DNA of 64,000 bases from Alistipes finegoldii DSM 17242 (GCF_000265365.1 NC_018011.1:1488001-1552000); one strand, 5' to 3'; positions 52,901-61,703 are shown, numbered from the stretch's first letter. Made by a program: numbers and translations. The notes: generated by a model from the sequence alone, not told the origin.

Positions 52901-53477
52901 CCTCTTCGAGGGTCTGGAATCCCAAGTACATGAAGACCAGCACGGCGCTGCTTCCGGAAACGGAGAGCGAGTAGCGGCCATCGGCATCGGTGGAGGTGCC
53001 CGTAAGGGTGTTTTTCACCAGCACGCTCACGCCGGCCAGCGGTTCGCCCTGTTCGTCGGTCACACGGCCGGCGACGGTCTGCTTCCGCTGCTGCGCGGCG
53101 CTGCGCGCAGCCGGCGCATCGGACTGCGGAGGCGCGGACAGAGCAACCACCTTGTCCTTGATCTTATAGGAAATGCCGGTGCCGGCGAATACCGAAGCCA
53201 GCATCTCGTCGAGCGTCGAGCCGTTCAGCGCGACGTCCACATGGGGAAGGGTACGTTCGCCGAGCGAAGTTTCATAGGAAAAGACCACGCCCGTCTGTTG
53301 GGTGAAAGCCGTCACCACCTCGCGCAGGGGAGCGTTGTGCAGCGACAGTTTCAGATCGTGGCGCTGCGCGGCGAAAGCGGCGTCGGCATCGGCCGCCGCG
53401 AACGACGGGAGCGTCAGGCCGGCGCATAACAGAGCCGCACACCACCCTTTCAGGAGTGAAGTAATCGATTTTTTCAT
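49920..53477 (-). CDS. SusC/RagA-family TonB-dependent receptor with signalling domain
   Basis: 1185 residues, outer-membrane importer for oligosaccharide or peptide. Order: signal peptide (about 1-27), STN domain (about 38-105, signalling to FecR), carboxypeptidase-regulatory-like domain (about 134-205: VAGRVTDEQGEPLAGVSVLVKNT), a TonB-box-like stretch EEVVVVGYGSVKRRDL, plug, then the 22-strand barrel ending in Phe (LGLNLTF). The STN domain and the FecR plus ECF sigma genes upstream indicate trans-envelope induction by its substrate. Pairing with SusD is direct. Confidence 0.95.
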   Translation of the reverse strand: MKKSITSLLKGWCAALLCAGLTLPSFAAADADAAFAAQRHDLKLSLHNAPLREVVTAFTQQTGVVFSYETSLGERTLPHVDVALNGSTLDEMLASVFAGTGISYKIKDKVVALSAPPQSDAPAARSAAQQRKQTVAGRVTDEQGEPLAGVSVLVKNTLTGTSTDADGRYSLSVSGSSAVLVFMYLGFQTLEEEVGARSTLDVTLRENKQILEEVVVVGYGSVKRRDLIGAVDQVDSRQFAERSNPSVSRSLQGAIPNLNISMRDGKPSRAATIDIRGTGSIGSGGGALVLIDGVEGDLETVNPQDIASVSVLKDASSAAIYGARGAFGVILVTTKSASEGEVNVTYSGSFSIHSRTVKPNLVTDGYEWTTGYINAWNGYYNGSKELNSTINNIVPYSDSWYRELARRSTDPSLESVRINDNGKYEYFGNTDWTKAFYKDVNYSHEHNLSISGGGKNADYYVSGRFYDQDGIYRVGDERYKQYNVRAKGSVRIRPWLRLNNNMDFTVVDYHQPMLYYSNQLVPRMVEHSGQPVSLITNPDGTWTYAAVLNGYAGFAEGTSYQQEDKFTLKDKLGVEIDLVKDVLKVSGDLSYLFSRNTRERVTNMYTGYTGPESTITVNESQGSTLQNVRYDMNYVSSNIYAEYTPKLGDDHSLKLLGGWNLEKKKYRTLTVKREGLTVPSKPSFGLMDGVTSDPTVGGYDWSYVGAFFRANYGYKGRYLAEFSCRYDGSSKFPQNSKWGFFPSASVGWRLSEEKFMGWSEGWLDNFKIRLSAGSMGNGNIDPYKYIDYMTLKSSTVVIGNALGTYTVAPGAIPLSLTWETSTTYDVGADLDLFKNRLTMGFDWYRRYTTDMYTVGVSLPAVYGTAAPKGNNASLKTNGWELSVGWRDSFRLAGKEFRYGVKAMVWDSRTWVTKYINPTGNLDDYYEGMELGEIWGYRVEGLFRDQDDIDSHATQSFLQSSDKVTRPGQVKFADLNEDGKIDQGAKTLSDHGDLTVIGNTSARYHYGINVNLNWNGIGISTFWQGVAKKNWYPRYDSGYFWGQYNRPFGYMLKAHTGSNVYSEELDNWDTAYWPRYSAYQTNESSVNRVLTTPNDRYMQDVSYIRLKNLTVDYTFPAHICRKMRIKGLKVYVSGENLWTSSPMFKYCDNYDPEVINAGDSDFRTTEGDGYSYPMLRTVTLGLNLTF

Positions 53478-53602
53478 TATGTTTCAGATTAGAATAAAGG
53501 AAGAAGTTTGTTTTAAGGCCGGTCCGAACGGCGGGTTCGGACTAAAGGATAGCAAAAGACTCTTGTTCCATAGGCTGAGCGGATTTGGGGTTGGGTTACT
53601 AT

Positions 53603-54601
53603 TTATCGATTCAGCTGAATTATTTCGAAACGACAGCCCGACACGAACTGCAGCAGCTCCACGACGTCTTCGACCGAAGCGTCCTTCTGGAAACTGAAAT
53701 TGTAGCGTTCGCCGGGTATCTGCTGCGCCCCGATGCGCAGGCTTACGCCGTAGGTCCGTTCGATGCGCGCGACGATTTCGGGCAGCGTGGCATTGTCGAG
53801 GGTGACGACCCCGTAACGGATCAGCAGCAGGTCGCCCACGGGCACTTCGTTGACTTCGAGCAGCTCGGCCTCGGCGTCATAGACGGCCTGCTGGCCGGGA
53901 TGCAGGCAGATCAGGTTGCGGCCGCCGGCGTGCTGCAGGGCCACGGAGCCTTCGGCCAGCGTGGCTTCGGCGACCGGTTCGCCGCTGAAGGAGCGGACGT
54001 TGAAGACCGTGCCGAGCACGCGGACCCGGAATGCGGGCGCGGTGACGACGAAGGGTTGTCCGGCATCGTGCGTGACGTCGAAATAGGCCTCGCCGTCGAG
54101 TTCGACATTGCGGCCGTCGATGCGGAACGTATCGTCGTAGGAGAGCGTCGTACCGGGGCTGAGCCAGACGTCGGTGCCGTCGGGCATGGCCACGTGCATG
54201 GCCACGGTATCGGCGTTGTGGAAACGATGGACGAAAGGTGCGGTGGCGACCCGGTAGGTCATGAAAGCCGCGGCGAGCGCCACGGCGACGATTGCCGCCG
54301 CTGCAAAGCGGCGCAGCGGAATACGACGGCTCCTGCGGAGCGGAGCGTCGGCGCCGAGAGCGTCGATCCGCCGGTTGAGGCTGTTGAGCGAACGCACGAA
54401 ACGGGCCTGCAGCTGCGTATCGGGACGCTGCATGCGGCCGCGCTGCCAGACGGCGCGCAGCTCGGCAAAGGTACGGCGGTTGTCATCGCTGCTGCGAATC
54501 CACGCCAGCAACGCCTGCTCCTCCTCAGCAGTCGTGGTGCCGGAGAAGTAGGCAACGAGCAGTTGCTCGTCGAAACGGGCGGTCGTGTCGTCTTGTTTCA
54601 C
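53603..54601 (-). CDS. FecR-family anti-sigma factor
   Basis: 332 residues. The cytoplasmic N-terminal anti-sigma region includes LLVAYFSGTTTAEEEQALLAWI (about 14-35), a membrane helix covers about 98-116, and the periplasmic FecR domain (about 125-240) has AMHVAMPDGTDVWLSPGTTLSY and GEAYFDVTHDAGQPFVV. The C-terminal DUF4974 covers about 260-332. It would relay the SusC signalling domain to the adjacent sigma factor. The spacing to susC is 125 bp. Confidence 0.92.
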   Translation of the reverse strand: MKQDDTTARFDEQLLVAYFSGTTTAEEEQALLAWIRSSDDNRRTFAELRAVWQRGRMQRPDTQLQARFVRSLNSLNRRIDALGADAPLRRSRRIPLRRFAAAAIVAVALAAAFMTYRVATAPFVHRFHNADTVAMHVAMPDGTDVWLSPGTTLSYDDTFRIDGRNVELDGEAYFDVTHDAGQPFVVTAPAFRVRVLGTVFNVRSFSGEPVAEATLAEGSVALQHAGGRNLICLHPGQQAVYDAEAELLEVNEVPVGDLLLIRYGVVTLDNATLPEIVARIERTYGVSLRIGAQQIPGERYNFSFQKDASVEDVVELLQFVSGCRFEIIQLNR

Positions 54602-54671
54602 GGTTCGGAATATTGGGTTTCTACCCTAAATACACCTCGCCGGGGCAAATCACCTATGCAAAAATGAAAAA

Positions 54672-55265
54672 TTATCTGCCAAGAATATACATTGTCAAGA
54701 GAATCAGCATCTTATAGTGACTTAATTTTTGTCGGAGCTGCTTCAGGGCATTGTAGATATGGTTTTCGACGGTCGAAAGCGTAATGCCCAGCCGTTCGCT
54801 GATCTCACGGTTCGAAAGTCCTTCGATATGGCTCATGCGGAACACCTCGCGGCACTTGGGCGACAACGACTCGACCGCCGCATCGATTTGGCCGGCGATC
54901 TCCTGCGAGTAGAGTTTGCGGATCACCTCGCTGTCGTCGGGATCGTAATGGGCGTAACAGCTCTGTTCGATCTGCTGCGCCACCCACGACCGGTAGGCCG
55001 TGGCGTTGGCGCCCTTCTTGAGGGCGTTGAGCGAAGCGTGGTAGACCGAGCGGAGCAGGTAGCCCTGCAGCGTGCCGTCGTCGCGCAGGTTGTCGCGGCG
55101 GAGCCACACGCGCACGAAGACGTCCTGTACGACATCCTCCGCCCCGTCGTCCCCGACGAACAGACCGGCATAATTGACGAGCGACGCCCAGTAGATGCCG
55201 TAAAGTTCGTTGAAAGCGCCGCGGTCGCCGGCTTTCACCCTTGCTATCAATGTCGAATCTTCCAC
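54672..55265 (-). CDS. ECF sigma factor of the SusCD locus (FecI-like)
   Basis: About 197 residues. Region 2 GDRGAFNELYGIYW and GAEDVVQDVFVRVWLR (about 14-70), and region 4 helix-turn-helix LSNREISERLGITLSTVENHIYNALKQL (about 145-172). The open frame reaches 55403, but a consensus promoter at 55288-55318 lies inside that extension, so a GTG at 55265 is chosen. It is followed by FecR, SusC and SusD, the common trans-envelope arrangement. Confidence 0.88.
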   Translation of the reverse strand: MEDSTLIARVKAGDRGAFNELYGIYWASLVNYAGLFVGDDGAEDVVQDVFVRVWLRRDNLRDDGTLQGYLLRSVYHASLNALKKGANATAYRSWVAQQIEQSCYAHYDPDDSEVIRKLYSQEIAGQIDAAVESLSPKCREVFRMSHIEGLSNREISERLGITLSTVENHIYNALKQLRQKLSHYKMLILLTMYILGR

Positions 55266-55287
55266 TTCGGTTCCGGTTAGACGTTTA

Positions 55288-55318
55288 CAAAGATAGGGCT
55301 TTTTATCGTTTGTCCAAA
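55288..55318 (-). promoter_or_regulatory. Promoter of the ECF sigma gene
   Basis: On the minus strand TTTG (55318-55315), 19-bp spacer, TATCTTTG (55295-55288): the full Bacteroidota primary-sigma consensus. Transcription would start near 55281. Confidence 0.75.
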
Positions 55319-55451
55319 AATGCCGCATCCCCGGCCGGCACATCCGGCCGCAGGGGCTGAAAGTACGGAAAAATACGTTTTCGCAAGCGTCAGGGCGTGT
55401 CAAACATACTTTTTGTGCATGGATGCGGACTGTTTTCCCGGCAAGATGACT

Positions 55452-55459
55452 TAAATTTG
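55452..55459 (+). promoter_or_regulatory. -7 element of the GH2 gene
   Basis: TAAATTTG is an exact TAnnTTTG match 41 bp before the ATG. A second near match (TACTGTTTG) follows closely, so the exact start site is uncertain. Confidence 0.45.
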
Positions 55460-55500
55460 TACTGTTTGAAACGATATATTAACCTGATAATAACCGAAAC

Positions 55501-57321
55501 ATGAAGAAAAACATTCTCCTGACCGCCGCGGCCCTGCTGACAACTCTGGCAGGCGCGGCCCAGTGGCAGCCCGCAGGCGACCGCATCGGCACCGAGTGGG
55601 GCGAAAAACTCGACCCGCAGAACGTACTGCCCGAATACCCGCGTCCGCAGATGACGCGCACGCAGGTGCAGGACGGCTGGCAGAACCTCAACGGGCTCTG
55701 GAATTACGCGATTCTCCCGATGGGAGAGACGCCCGAAAAATACGACGGGCAGATTCTGGTGCCGTTCGCCGTGGAGTCGAGCCTCTCAGGGGTCGGCAAG
55801 CGTCTGGGCGACCGGAACGAACTCTGGTACAACCGCACCTTCACGATCTCCCCGAAATGGAACGGCAAACGCGTGCTGCTGCACTTCGGCGCAGTGGACT
55901 GGAAAGCCGACGTTTGGGTGAACGGCGTCTGCGTGGGAACGCACACCGGCGGCTTCACGCCGTTCGAATTCGACATCACGGCGGCGCTCAAGAAGGGCGA
56001 CAACGAGCTGAAGGTACGCGTATGGGACCCCACCGACGCGGGCTGCCAGCCCCGCGGCAAGCAGGTAAACCGTCCCGAAGGCATCTGGTACACCCCCGTG
56101 AGCGGCATCTGGCAGACGGTATGGCTCGAAGCCGTGCCGCAGCAGTACATCAGGAACATCCGAACCACGCCCGACCTCGACCGCAAACTGTTTCGCGTGG
56201 AGACGGCCGCCTGCGGCGCGCAGCCGGGCGACGTGATCGAAGTGCGTCTTTACGACAACGGCACGAAGGTAGCCGAGGGCCGTGCGCTCAGCGGTGCGCC
56301 CGTGGAGCTGAACGTGGCGGAGCCTAAGTTGTGGAGTCCCGCATCGCCGTTCCTCTACGATATGGAAGTGGCGCTGGTGCGCAACGGCAGGAAGGTGGAC
56401 GAGGTGCAGAGCTACACGGCGATGCGCAAATTCTCGATCGGCCGCGACGAAAACGACATCGTACGTCTGGAGCTGAACAACGAACCGCTGTTCCAGTTCG
56501 GTCCGCTGGATCAGGGCTGGTGGCCCGACGGACTCTATACCGCCCCGTCGGACGAAGCGCTGGCGTTCGACGTCGTAAAGACCAAGGAGCTGGGTTACAA
56601 TATGATCCGCAAGCACGTGAAGGTCGAACCGGCGCGCTGGTACTACCATTGCGACAAGCTGGGCATGATCGTATGGCAGGATATGCCCAACGGCGACCAA
56701 GGTCCCCAGTGGCAGATGCACAACTACTTCAACGGCGCGGAGAAACACCGCTCGGCAGAGTCGGAAGCCAACTTCCGCAAGGAGTGGAAAGAGATCATCG
56801 ACTGCCTCTACTCGGTTCCCTCGATCGGCGTATGGGTGCCCTTCAACGAGGCGTGGGGACAGTTCAAGGCTCCCGAAATCGCCGAATGGACCAAGGCTTA
56901 CGACCCTTCGCGTCTGGTCAATCCCGCCAGCGGCGGCAACCACTACCTGACGGGCGACATCCTCGACACGCACCACTATCCGCACCCGCGCATGACGCTG
57001 CTCGACACCAACCGCGCGACGGTGCTGGGCGAATACGGCGGCATCGGGCTGGTGATGAAAGAGCACCTTTGGGAACCCGACCGCAACTGGGGCTATGTCC
57101 GCCTGAACTCGCCCAAGGAGGTGACGGACGAATACGAGAAATACGCCGACATGCTCTACAAGCTGATCGGGCGCGGATTCGCAGCGGCGGTCTACACGCA
57201 GACGACCGACGTCGAGGTGGAGGTGAACGGCCTGATGACCTACGACCGCAAGGTGATGAAGGTCGAGCCGGAGCGCATCCGCAGGATCAACGAACGCATC
57301 TGCAATGCGTTGAACAAATAG
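55501..57321 (+). CDS. Secreted glycoside hydrolase family 2 enzyme
   Basis: 606 residues. A signal peptide (MKKNILLTAAALLTTLAGAAQ) is followed by a sugar-binding jelly-roll domain (about 60-200, WYNRTFTISPKWNGKRVLLHFGAVD, VWVNG, HTGGFTPFEFDIT) and an Ig-like domain (about 205-300). The TIM barrel has the acid/base E450 in PFNEAWG and the nucleophile E511 in VLGEYGG. Family members include beta-galactosidases, glucuronidases and mannosidases; the exact sugar is not clear. Divergent from the sigma gene of the SusCD locus, so probably co-regulated with it. Confidence 0.9.
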   Translation: MKKNILLTAAALLTTLAGAAQWQPAGDRIGTEWGEKLDPQNVLPEYPRPQMTRTQVQDGWQNLNGLWNYAILPMGETPEKYDGQILVPFAVESSLSGVGKRLGDRNELWYNRTFTISPKWNGKRVLLHFGAVDWKADVWVNGVCVGTHTGGFTPFEFDITAALKKGDNELKVRVWDPTDAGCQPRGKQVNRPEGIWYTPVSGIWQTVWLEAVPQQYIRNIRTTPDLDRKLFRVETAACGAQPGDVIEVRLYDNGTKVAEGRALSGAPVELNVAEPKLWSPASPFLYDMEVALVRNGRKVDEVQSYTAMRKFSIGRDENDIVRLELNNEPLFQFGPLDQGWWPDGLYTAPSDEALAFDVVKTKELGYNMIRKHVKVEPARWYYHCDKLGMIVWQDMPNGDQGPQWQMHNYFNGAEKHRSAESEANFRKEWKEIIDCLYSVPSIGVWVPFNEAWGQFKAPEIAEWTKAYDPSRLVNPASGGNHYLTGDILDTHHYPHPRMTLLDTNRATVLGEYGGIGLVMKEHLWEPDRNWGYVRLNSPKEVTDEYEKYADMLYKLIGRGFAAAVYTQTTDVEVEVNGLMTYDRKVMKVEPERIRRINERICNALNK

Positions 57322-57342
57322 GAGGGGAAACGTCCGAAACGA

Positions 57343-57379
57343 AAGGAGGAGGTCTTTGCGGGCCTCCTCCTTATTTTAT
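57343..57379 (+). terminator. Terminator of the GH2 gene
   Basis: Perfect 10-bp stem AAGGAGGAGG/CCTCCTCCTT with a 10-nt loop and a U-rich tail ATTTTAT. It lies between convergent genes. Confidence 0.85.
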
Positions 57380-57380
57380 A

Positions 57381-58529
57381 TTACAGGATTCTCCGTATCC
57401 GGGACGCCGGGGTCAGACGCATCGTATCGTAGTCGAGTCCCGAAATGACCGTCAGTCCGCAGCGGCGGCCGGGCGCTACTTCGCCCAGCTCGTCATCCAT
57501 ATCCAATGCCAGCGCACCGCCTTCGGCAGCCCACGAAAGCAGTTCGGGCAGCGGCACCTCCGGGAACATGCGCATCTCTTCGAATACCGACAGCCGGTCG
57601 TTCGAGGCCAGCGAGTCGGTGCCCAGACAGATGTCGAGCCGGTTGCGGCGCAGCAGTTCGACGGGCGGTTCGAGACGCGAAATATAGCGGTTGGAGCGGG
57701 GGCAGAGACACCACCGGACGGGAGCCGTGAAATGGTTCATGACGAGGTCGATGTCGCGCTGCGTAACGCAGCAGTTATGCACCAGTATCACGCGGCGGTC
57801 GCGGGGTACGCTTGCGACGAGCCGTTCGGCCGGAGAGCCGTAATGCAGGAAGTCGCAGGTGAAGCCGACCTTCCGGTACCACTCCCAAAGCGGGCCGCGG
57901 CGGACGAAAAGCTCGGATTCGGCGGGCGACTCCATGAAATGGACCGACAACGGCGCGGCGCCCTCGGCCGCGATCGCCCGCAGGGGCGCATCCTGTACCG
58001 AATAGAGCGAATGGGGCGTCAGCGAGGTATGCGGATGGCGGAGCAGGGGCCGCACGGAGTCGGCCGACGCCAGACGCAAACCGAAAAATTCGATGAATGT
58101 ATGATAGGCGACGCGGCTGCGCTCTTTGACGGAGAAGGTCGTATCGCCGTTGGAGATGTCGCCGACGGCCTGCACTCCGGCCTGCCACATGGCGGCGTCG
58201 GCCGCCGCTACGGCCCGCAGCCGTTCTTCGGGGCCGAACCGCTCCCGGACCTGTCCCATGGCTCCGGCGAAACCCGCAAAACCGCACCCTTCGGGAATCG
58301 CGCCGCGCAGGTAGGAGAGTTCGAGGTGGCAGTGGGCATTGACCAGTCCCGGCGCCAAAACACCGGAGTAGAACTCGGTGCCCGGCATACGGTCGGGTGC
58401 GGAGCAGGTCCGCACGGAGAGGACACGACCGTCCGCCGCAACTTCGACGAGCGGGTTGCGGACGAGTCCCTGCGGCGTCCAGAGCAGGTTAGAGGCTATC
58501 CGTCGGGATGGCTGCGCGGAAGAATTCAT
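57381..58529 (-). CDS. Amidohydrolase-family deaminase (possible aminodeoxyfutalosine deaminase)
   Basis: 382 residues, metal-dependent amidohydrolase. GLVNAHCHLELSYL gives the HxH metal motif (about 63-76), HFMESPAESELF and VHNCCVTQRDI supply further metal ligands, and LGTDSLASNDRLSVFEEM has the catalytic Asp. The subgroup that includes S-adenosylhomocysteine and 6-amino-6-deoxyfutalosine deaminases fits. mqnE in this window makes the latter role attractive, but substrate specificity cannot be read here. Its start overlaps the DUF4296 gene by 41 bp. Confidence 0.82.
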   Translation of the reverse strand: MNSSAQPSRRIASNLLWTPQGLVRNPLVEVAADGRVLSVRTCSAPDRMPGTEFYSGVLAPGLVNAHCHLELSYLRGAIPEGCGFAGFAGAMGQVRERFGPEERLRAVAAADAAMWQAGVQAVGDISNGDTTFSVKERSRVAYHTFIEFFGLRLASADSVRPLLRHPHTSLTPHSLYSVQDAPLRAIAAEGAAPLSVHFMESPAESELFVRRGPLWEWYRKVGFTCDFLHYGSPAERLVASVPRDRRVILVHNCCVTQRDIDLVMNHFTAPVRWCLCPRSNRYISRLEPPVELLRRNRLDICLGTDSLASNDRLSVFEEMRMFPEVPLPELLSWAAEGGALALDMDDELGEVAPGRRCGLTVISGLDYDTMRLTPASRIRRIL

Positions 58530-59316
58530 CGGCGAAAATACGGATGTCGAGCTGCTGCATGTAGAGACTGTCCACGGCAGCGGAGGTTTCGGGCGTATAG
58601 TCGATCTTCAGGTCGCTGACCGTCAGCGAAGGACGCTGGGGCTTCCCGCGGAACTCGATGAAATCGACCCATAGCCGCCGGTGGGTGGTATCGACCGTAA
58701 AGCGGCGGGTGAAATTCTCCTGCCGGTCGCGGCGCAGGGTCGTCGTATAGACGTTGGTGCGGGTGCTGTCGCGGCGTTCGAGCCACACCACGCCCCGCAG
58801 GCCCTTTTCGTTGCGGTCAAGCGAATCGACGAGGTATTTGAGACTCAGGTTGTACTCGCCGGGCCGCACGTCGACGGAGAACCGCAGGCGGGCCGTATCG
58901 CGCAGCGAGCCGACGCGGATCAGCGAGTCGGCGTAGACCGTGCGGGTGAAACTCCGGCAGGCGACGTTGTCGATCGTGTCGAGGATGGCGACTTCGCGGT
59001 TGTAATATTTGCCCTCGGCTTCGAGCATTTCGATCGCCAGCTCGACCACGTCGCCCAGACGGGCGCTCTTGCGTTTCGAGAAGTTGCCGATGGTGTAGTA
59101 GACGTCCTCGGTGGTATAGCCGTAACCGGCGAAGATCGGTTCGTAGATATTCAGCGAATCGATGTCCACCTGTTCGCTGCCGATATAGGCGTTGGCGAGG
59201 AAAGCGTCGTGAAAAATCTGCGCCAGTTTCCTGTCGGGAATGATCTTGTGGCGGGCGCAGGCTCCGGCCAGAACGAGCAGGAACATGCAGAGGAATATGC
59301 GGACAATACGTTTCAT
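58489..59316 (-). CDS. DUF4296 lipoprotein
   Basis: 275 residues. A lipoprotein signal (LCMFLLVLAGACARHK, acylated Cys about 19), a DUF4296 domain at about 25-110 (IIPDRKLAQIFHDAFLANAYI, YGYTTEDVYYTIGNFSKRKS), and a longer C-terminal beta region (about 130-275) not found in the shortest members. Function unknown. It lies between a permease gene and an amidohydrolase and overlaps both. Confidence 0.85.
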   Translation of the reverse strand: MKRIVRIFLCMFLLVLAGACARHKIIPDRKLAQIFHDAFLANAYIGSEQVDIDSLNIYEPIFAGYGYTTEDVYYTIGNFSKRKSARLGDVVELAIEMLEAEGKYYNREVAILDTIDNVACRSFTRTVYADSLIRVGSLRDTARLRFSVDVRPGEYNLSLKYLVDSLDRNEKGLRGVVWLERRDSTRTNVYTTTLRRDRQENFTRRFTVDTTHRRLWVDFIEFRGKPQRPSLTVSDLKIDYTPETSAAVDSLYMQQLDIRIFADEFFRAAIPTDSL

Positions 59317-60524
59317 AGCTTAACGTTGGTTTTTATCATGCTGCGCACGGTAATATTCGAAATAACACAGGCGACCACGCCGAAAGCGGCAAGCACCGCC
59401 GCAAGGTCGCCCGGACGGAATTCGACGGGATAACTCTTCGTGAGGAACGTTTCGGCCGGAATCTCGATCAGCCCGAAGTGCTGCTGCAAAAGCGTCGCAC
59501 CGACGCCCAGCGCCACGCCCAGCGCCGCGCCGAGAGCGCAGATAAGCAACCCTTCGCTGCGGAATATCGACCGCACGAGCGTCGTATCGGCGCCCAGCGC
59601 GCGCAGGGTCCCGATGTCACGCCGCTTCTCGACGATCAGCATCGCCAGCGACCCGACGACCGAAAACGAAGCGACGACCAGAACCAGCAGCGAGATGAAG
59701 AAGATGCCCCACTTCTCGTAGGTCATGATCCGGTAGAACGAAGCCCGCAATTCGTAGCGGGTGCGGACCCGGTAATCGCCGCCCAGCTGCTGCGCCACGG
59801 CGTCGCGGACCTGCACGGCATCGGCGCCGTCGCGCAGGCGCACCACCAGCCCCGAAACCCGGCCGGGACGGCTGAAAAGCTCCTGCGCCATGCGCAGCGA
59901 AGCGAGGACATAGGTCCGTTCGGTTTCGAGGTCGAGCGTATAGACCCCGCCGAGGGGGATCGTTCGCCGCGTATAGTTGTCGAACGGCAGCAGCGACGAA
60001 AAGCTTCCCCGCCGCACGGCGTAAACGCCGACGTCGGCGTCGGCCAGCGTCCGCACGCCGAGCATGTAGGCCATCGACTGACCGATGACGAGCCGTTCGA
60101 GGTCGCCCACCCGCACCCGGTACTCTCCGGCAGCAACGGCATCGGACAACGGGAAAACCGTTTCGTAGGCGTCATCGACGCCGCGGACCGTCGCGGTGGC
60201 CTGACGGTCACCGTGTTCCAGCAGGGCGCTCTCCTCCAGCACGAACGACATGGCGGCCACGCCCGGAATGCGTCTCAGCGCCGCGGTATCGACCGCGTCG
60301 GCCGCAAAGGTCTGCCCCTGCCGGGCCGAGACGGTCAGATCGGCGTCGAAGGCCGAACACATGGACTTGACGAGGCTCTCGAAGCCGTTGAAGACCGAGA
60401 GCAGGACGATCATCGCCGCAACGGGCATCGCTACGGCCGCAACGCTCAGCCCCGAAATCAGATTGACGACCGATCGGGATTTGGGCGAGAAGAGGTAGCG
60501 GCGGGCGAAGAACTGCGGCAGCAT
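59313..60524 (-). CDS. LolC/LolE-type ABC transporter permease
   Basis: 403 residues. Four membrane helices (about 22-45, 285-310, 330-355, 375-395) around a periplasmic MacB-like domain. FFARRYLFSPKSRSVVNLISGLSVAAVAMPVAAMIVLLSVFNGFE is the typical LolC/E start, and SMLIVEKRRDIGTLRALGADT the FtsX core motif. It would extract lipoproteins from the inner membrane with a LolD ATPase encoded elsewhere. Stop overlaps the DUF4296 start by 4 bp. Confidence 0.9.
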   Translation of the reverse strand: MLPQFFARRYLFSPKSRSVVNLISGLSVAAVAMPVAAMIVLLSVFNGFESLVKSMCSAFDADLTVSARQGQTFAADAVDTAALRRIPGVAAMSFVLEESALLEHGDRQATATVRGVDDAYETVFPLSDAVAAGEYRVRVGDLERLVIGQSMAYMLGVRTLADADVGVYAVRRGSFSSLLPFDNYTRRTIPLGGVYTLDLETERTYVLASLRMAQELFSRPGRVSGLVVRLRDGADAVQVRDAVAQQLGGDYRVRTRYELRASFYRIMTYEKWGIFFISLLVLVVASFSVVGSLAMLIVEKRRDIGTLRALGADTTLVRSIFRSEGLLICALGAALGVALGVGATLLQQHFGLIEIPAETFLTKSYPVEFRPGDLAAVLAAFGVVACVISNITVRSMIKTNVKL

Positions 60525-60542
60525 GGCGTGAGGCCGGAAGGG

Positions 60543-60884
60543 TTAGTCGTTTTTGAGCGCCTGCTCGATATGGTCGATATACTCCAGCGAATCGTCGAGG
60601 AAGAACTGGATTTCGGGCACGTTCTTGACCTGATTGCGGATGCGCTGGCCCAAAGCGTGGCGGATGAACTTGTTGTTGCGGTCGAGCTCCTGCATCAATG
60701 CGGCGCTGCGCCCGAAGGGGAAGACGCTGACGTAAATCTTGGCGTAACCGAAATCGGGCGACACGCGCACGGCCGTGACCGTGACGAGCGAACCCCGGAC
60801 GATGCCCTCGCCCTCCTTCTGGAAGATTTCGGCGACGTCCTTCTGTATCTGTTTGGCGATTTTCTGCTGTCTTGTCGTTTCCAT
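60543..60884 (-). CDS. rbfA: Ribosome-binding factor A (RbfA)
   Basis: 113 residues, KH-like fold needed for late 30S maturation and cold growth. RQQKIAKQIQKDVAEIFQKEG (about 4-24), VTVTAVRVSPDFGYAKIYVSVFPFG (about 34-58) and VKNVPEIQFFLDDSLEYIDHIE (about 87-108) match the family. The LolC/E-type permease gene starts 18 bp downstream, and the barrel-protein gene ends 12 bp before its start. Confidence 0.94.
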   Translation of the reverse strand: METTRQQKIAKQIQKDVAEIFQKEGEGIVRGSLVTVTAVRVSPDFGYAKIYVSVFPFGRSAALMQELDRNNKFIRHALGQRIRNQVKNVPEIQFFLDDSLEYIDHIEQALKND

Positions 60885-60896
60885 GATGGTGAAATT

Positions 60897-61703
60897 TTAT
60901 AATCCGTATTTGAAGACTTCGCGGTTCTTTTCGCGCTTCGGACGCGGTTTCCACGTCGAGAAGCCCTCCTTGTTGAATCGGTAGCTCAACCCGACCGAAA
61001 CGGTGAGGTTGTCGAGCGGCGAACGCATCGGCGTCGCCCAAAACGGGTTTTCGGAACCGTCGATACCGTTGTCGGCGTATTTGTTGCGGTTGCGCACGAT
61101 GTCCGAAAGTCCGAAGTAGTAGCGGGCGCGGACATTGATCTCGAAACGCCGGATCAGCAGCGCGATACCGCCGCCGCCCGCAAGTCCGTAGCCCCAACGG
61201 TTGTCGCGCGGCAGTTTGAAGGAGTAGTCGCCCTTCCAGTCGGCCGCTCCCGAAGCTTTCGCCCCCTCGTTCTCATAGGTCGAAGAGAGGTGATAGGAGA
61301 AAGTCGCCGCCGCTTCGAGGTAGACGCGGACATGGTTGCGGAAGAGGTAGAAGTGGGGCTGCCACACGATCGGCAGCACGATCGAATTGACGTTGCGCGT
61401 GTAGTAGCGGTAATCCTTCTTCTCCTCGACCATCGAGGCGTTGGTGGCCAGCGAGAATCCCTGCTGCAGGAATTCGAGGTCGATGCCGAAGCCGCCCACG
61501 AAAAGCTGCTGTCCGTAATAGCGCCACGTAAGCCCGGCGGTGTAGGAACCCCATATAGCCTTCATCTCCTGCTTGGGGTCGAGCCGCGAGCTGGCCATGC
61601 CGTAACCTGCCGTGAAGCCGAGCGTATGCTGCGCCGACGCGCCCTGCCACGCAACGGCGGCAAAGGCGAGAAACAGCAGGGTTTTAAGTTGTCTCTTTAT
61701 CAT
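60897..61703 (-). CDS. Outer-membrane beta-barrel protein (PorT/OMP_b-brl type)
   Basis: 268 residues. Signal peptide (MIKRQLKTLLFLAFAAVAWQGASAQ), then a barrel with alternating aromatic strands (LGFTAGYGMASSRL, AGLTWRYYGQQLFVGGFGIDLEFLQQGF, VYLEAAATFSYHLS, YGLAGGGGIALLIRRFEINVRARYYFGL). The Pfam class is outer-membrane beta-barrel; the resemblance to PorT of type IX secretion is by pattern only. Basic C-terminal tail (WKPRPKREKNRE). Near rbfA and the Ig-like lipoprotein. Confidence 0.8.
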   Translation of the reverse strand: MIKRQLKTLLFLAFAAVAWQGASAQHTLGFTAGYGMASSRLDPKQEMKAIWGSYTAGLTWRYYGQQLFVGGFGIDLEFLQQGFSLATNASMVEEKKDYRYYTRNVNSIVLPIVWQPHFYLFRNHVRVYLEAAATFSYHLSSTYENEGAKASGAADWKGDYSFKLPRDNRWGYGLAGGGGIALLIRRFEINVRARYYFGLSDIVRNRNKYADNGIDGSENPFWATPMRSPLDNLTVSVGLSYRFNKEGFSTWKPRPKREKNREVFKYGL

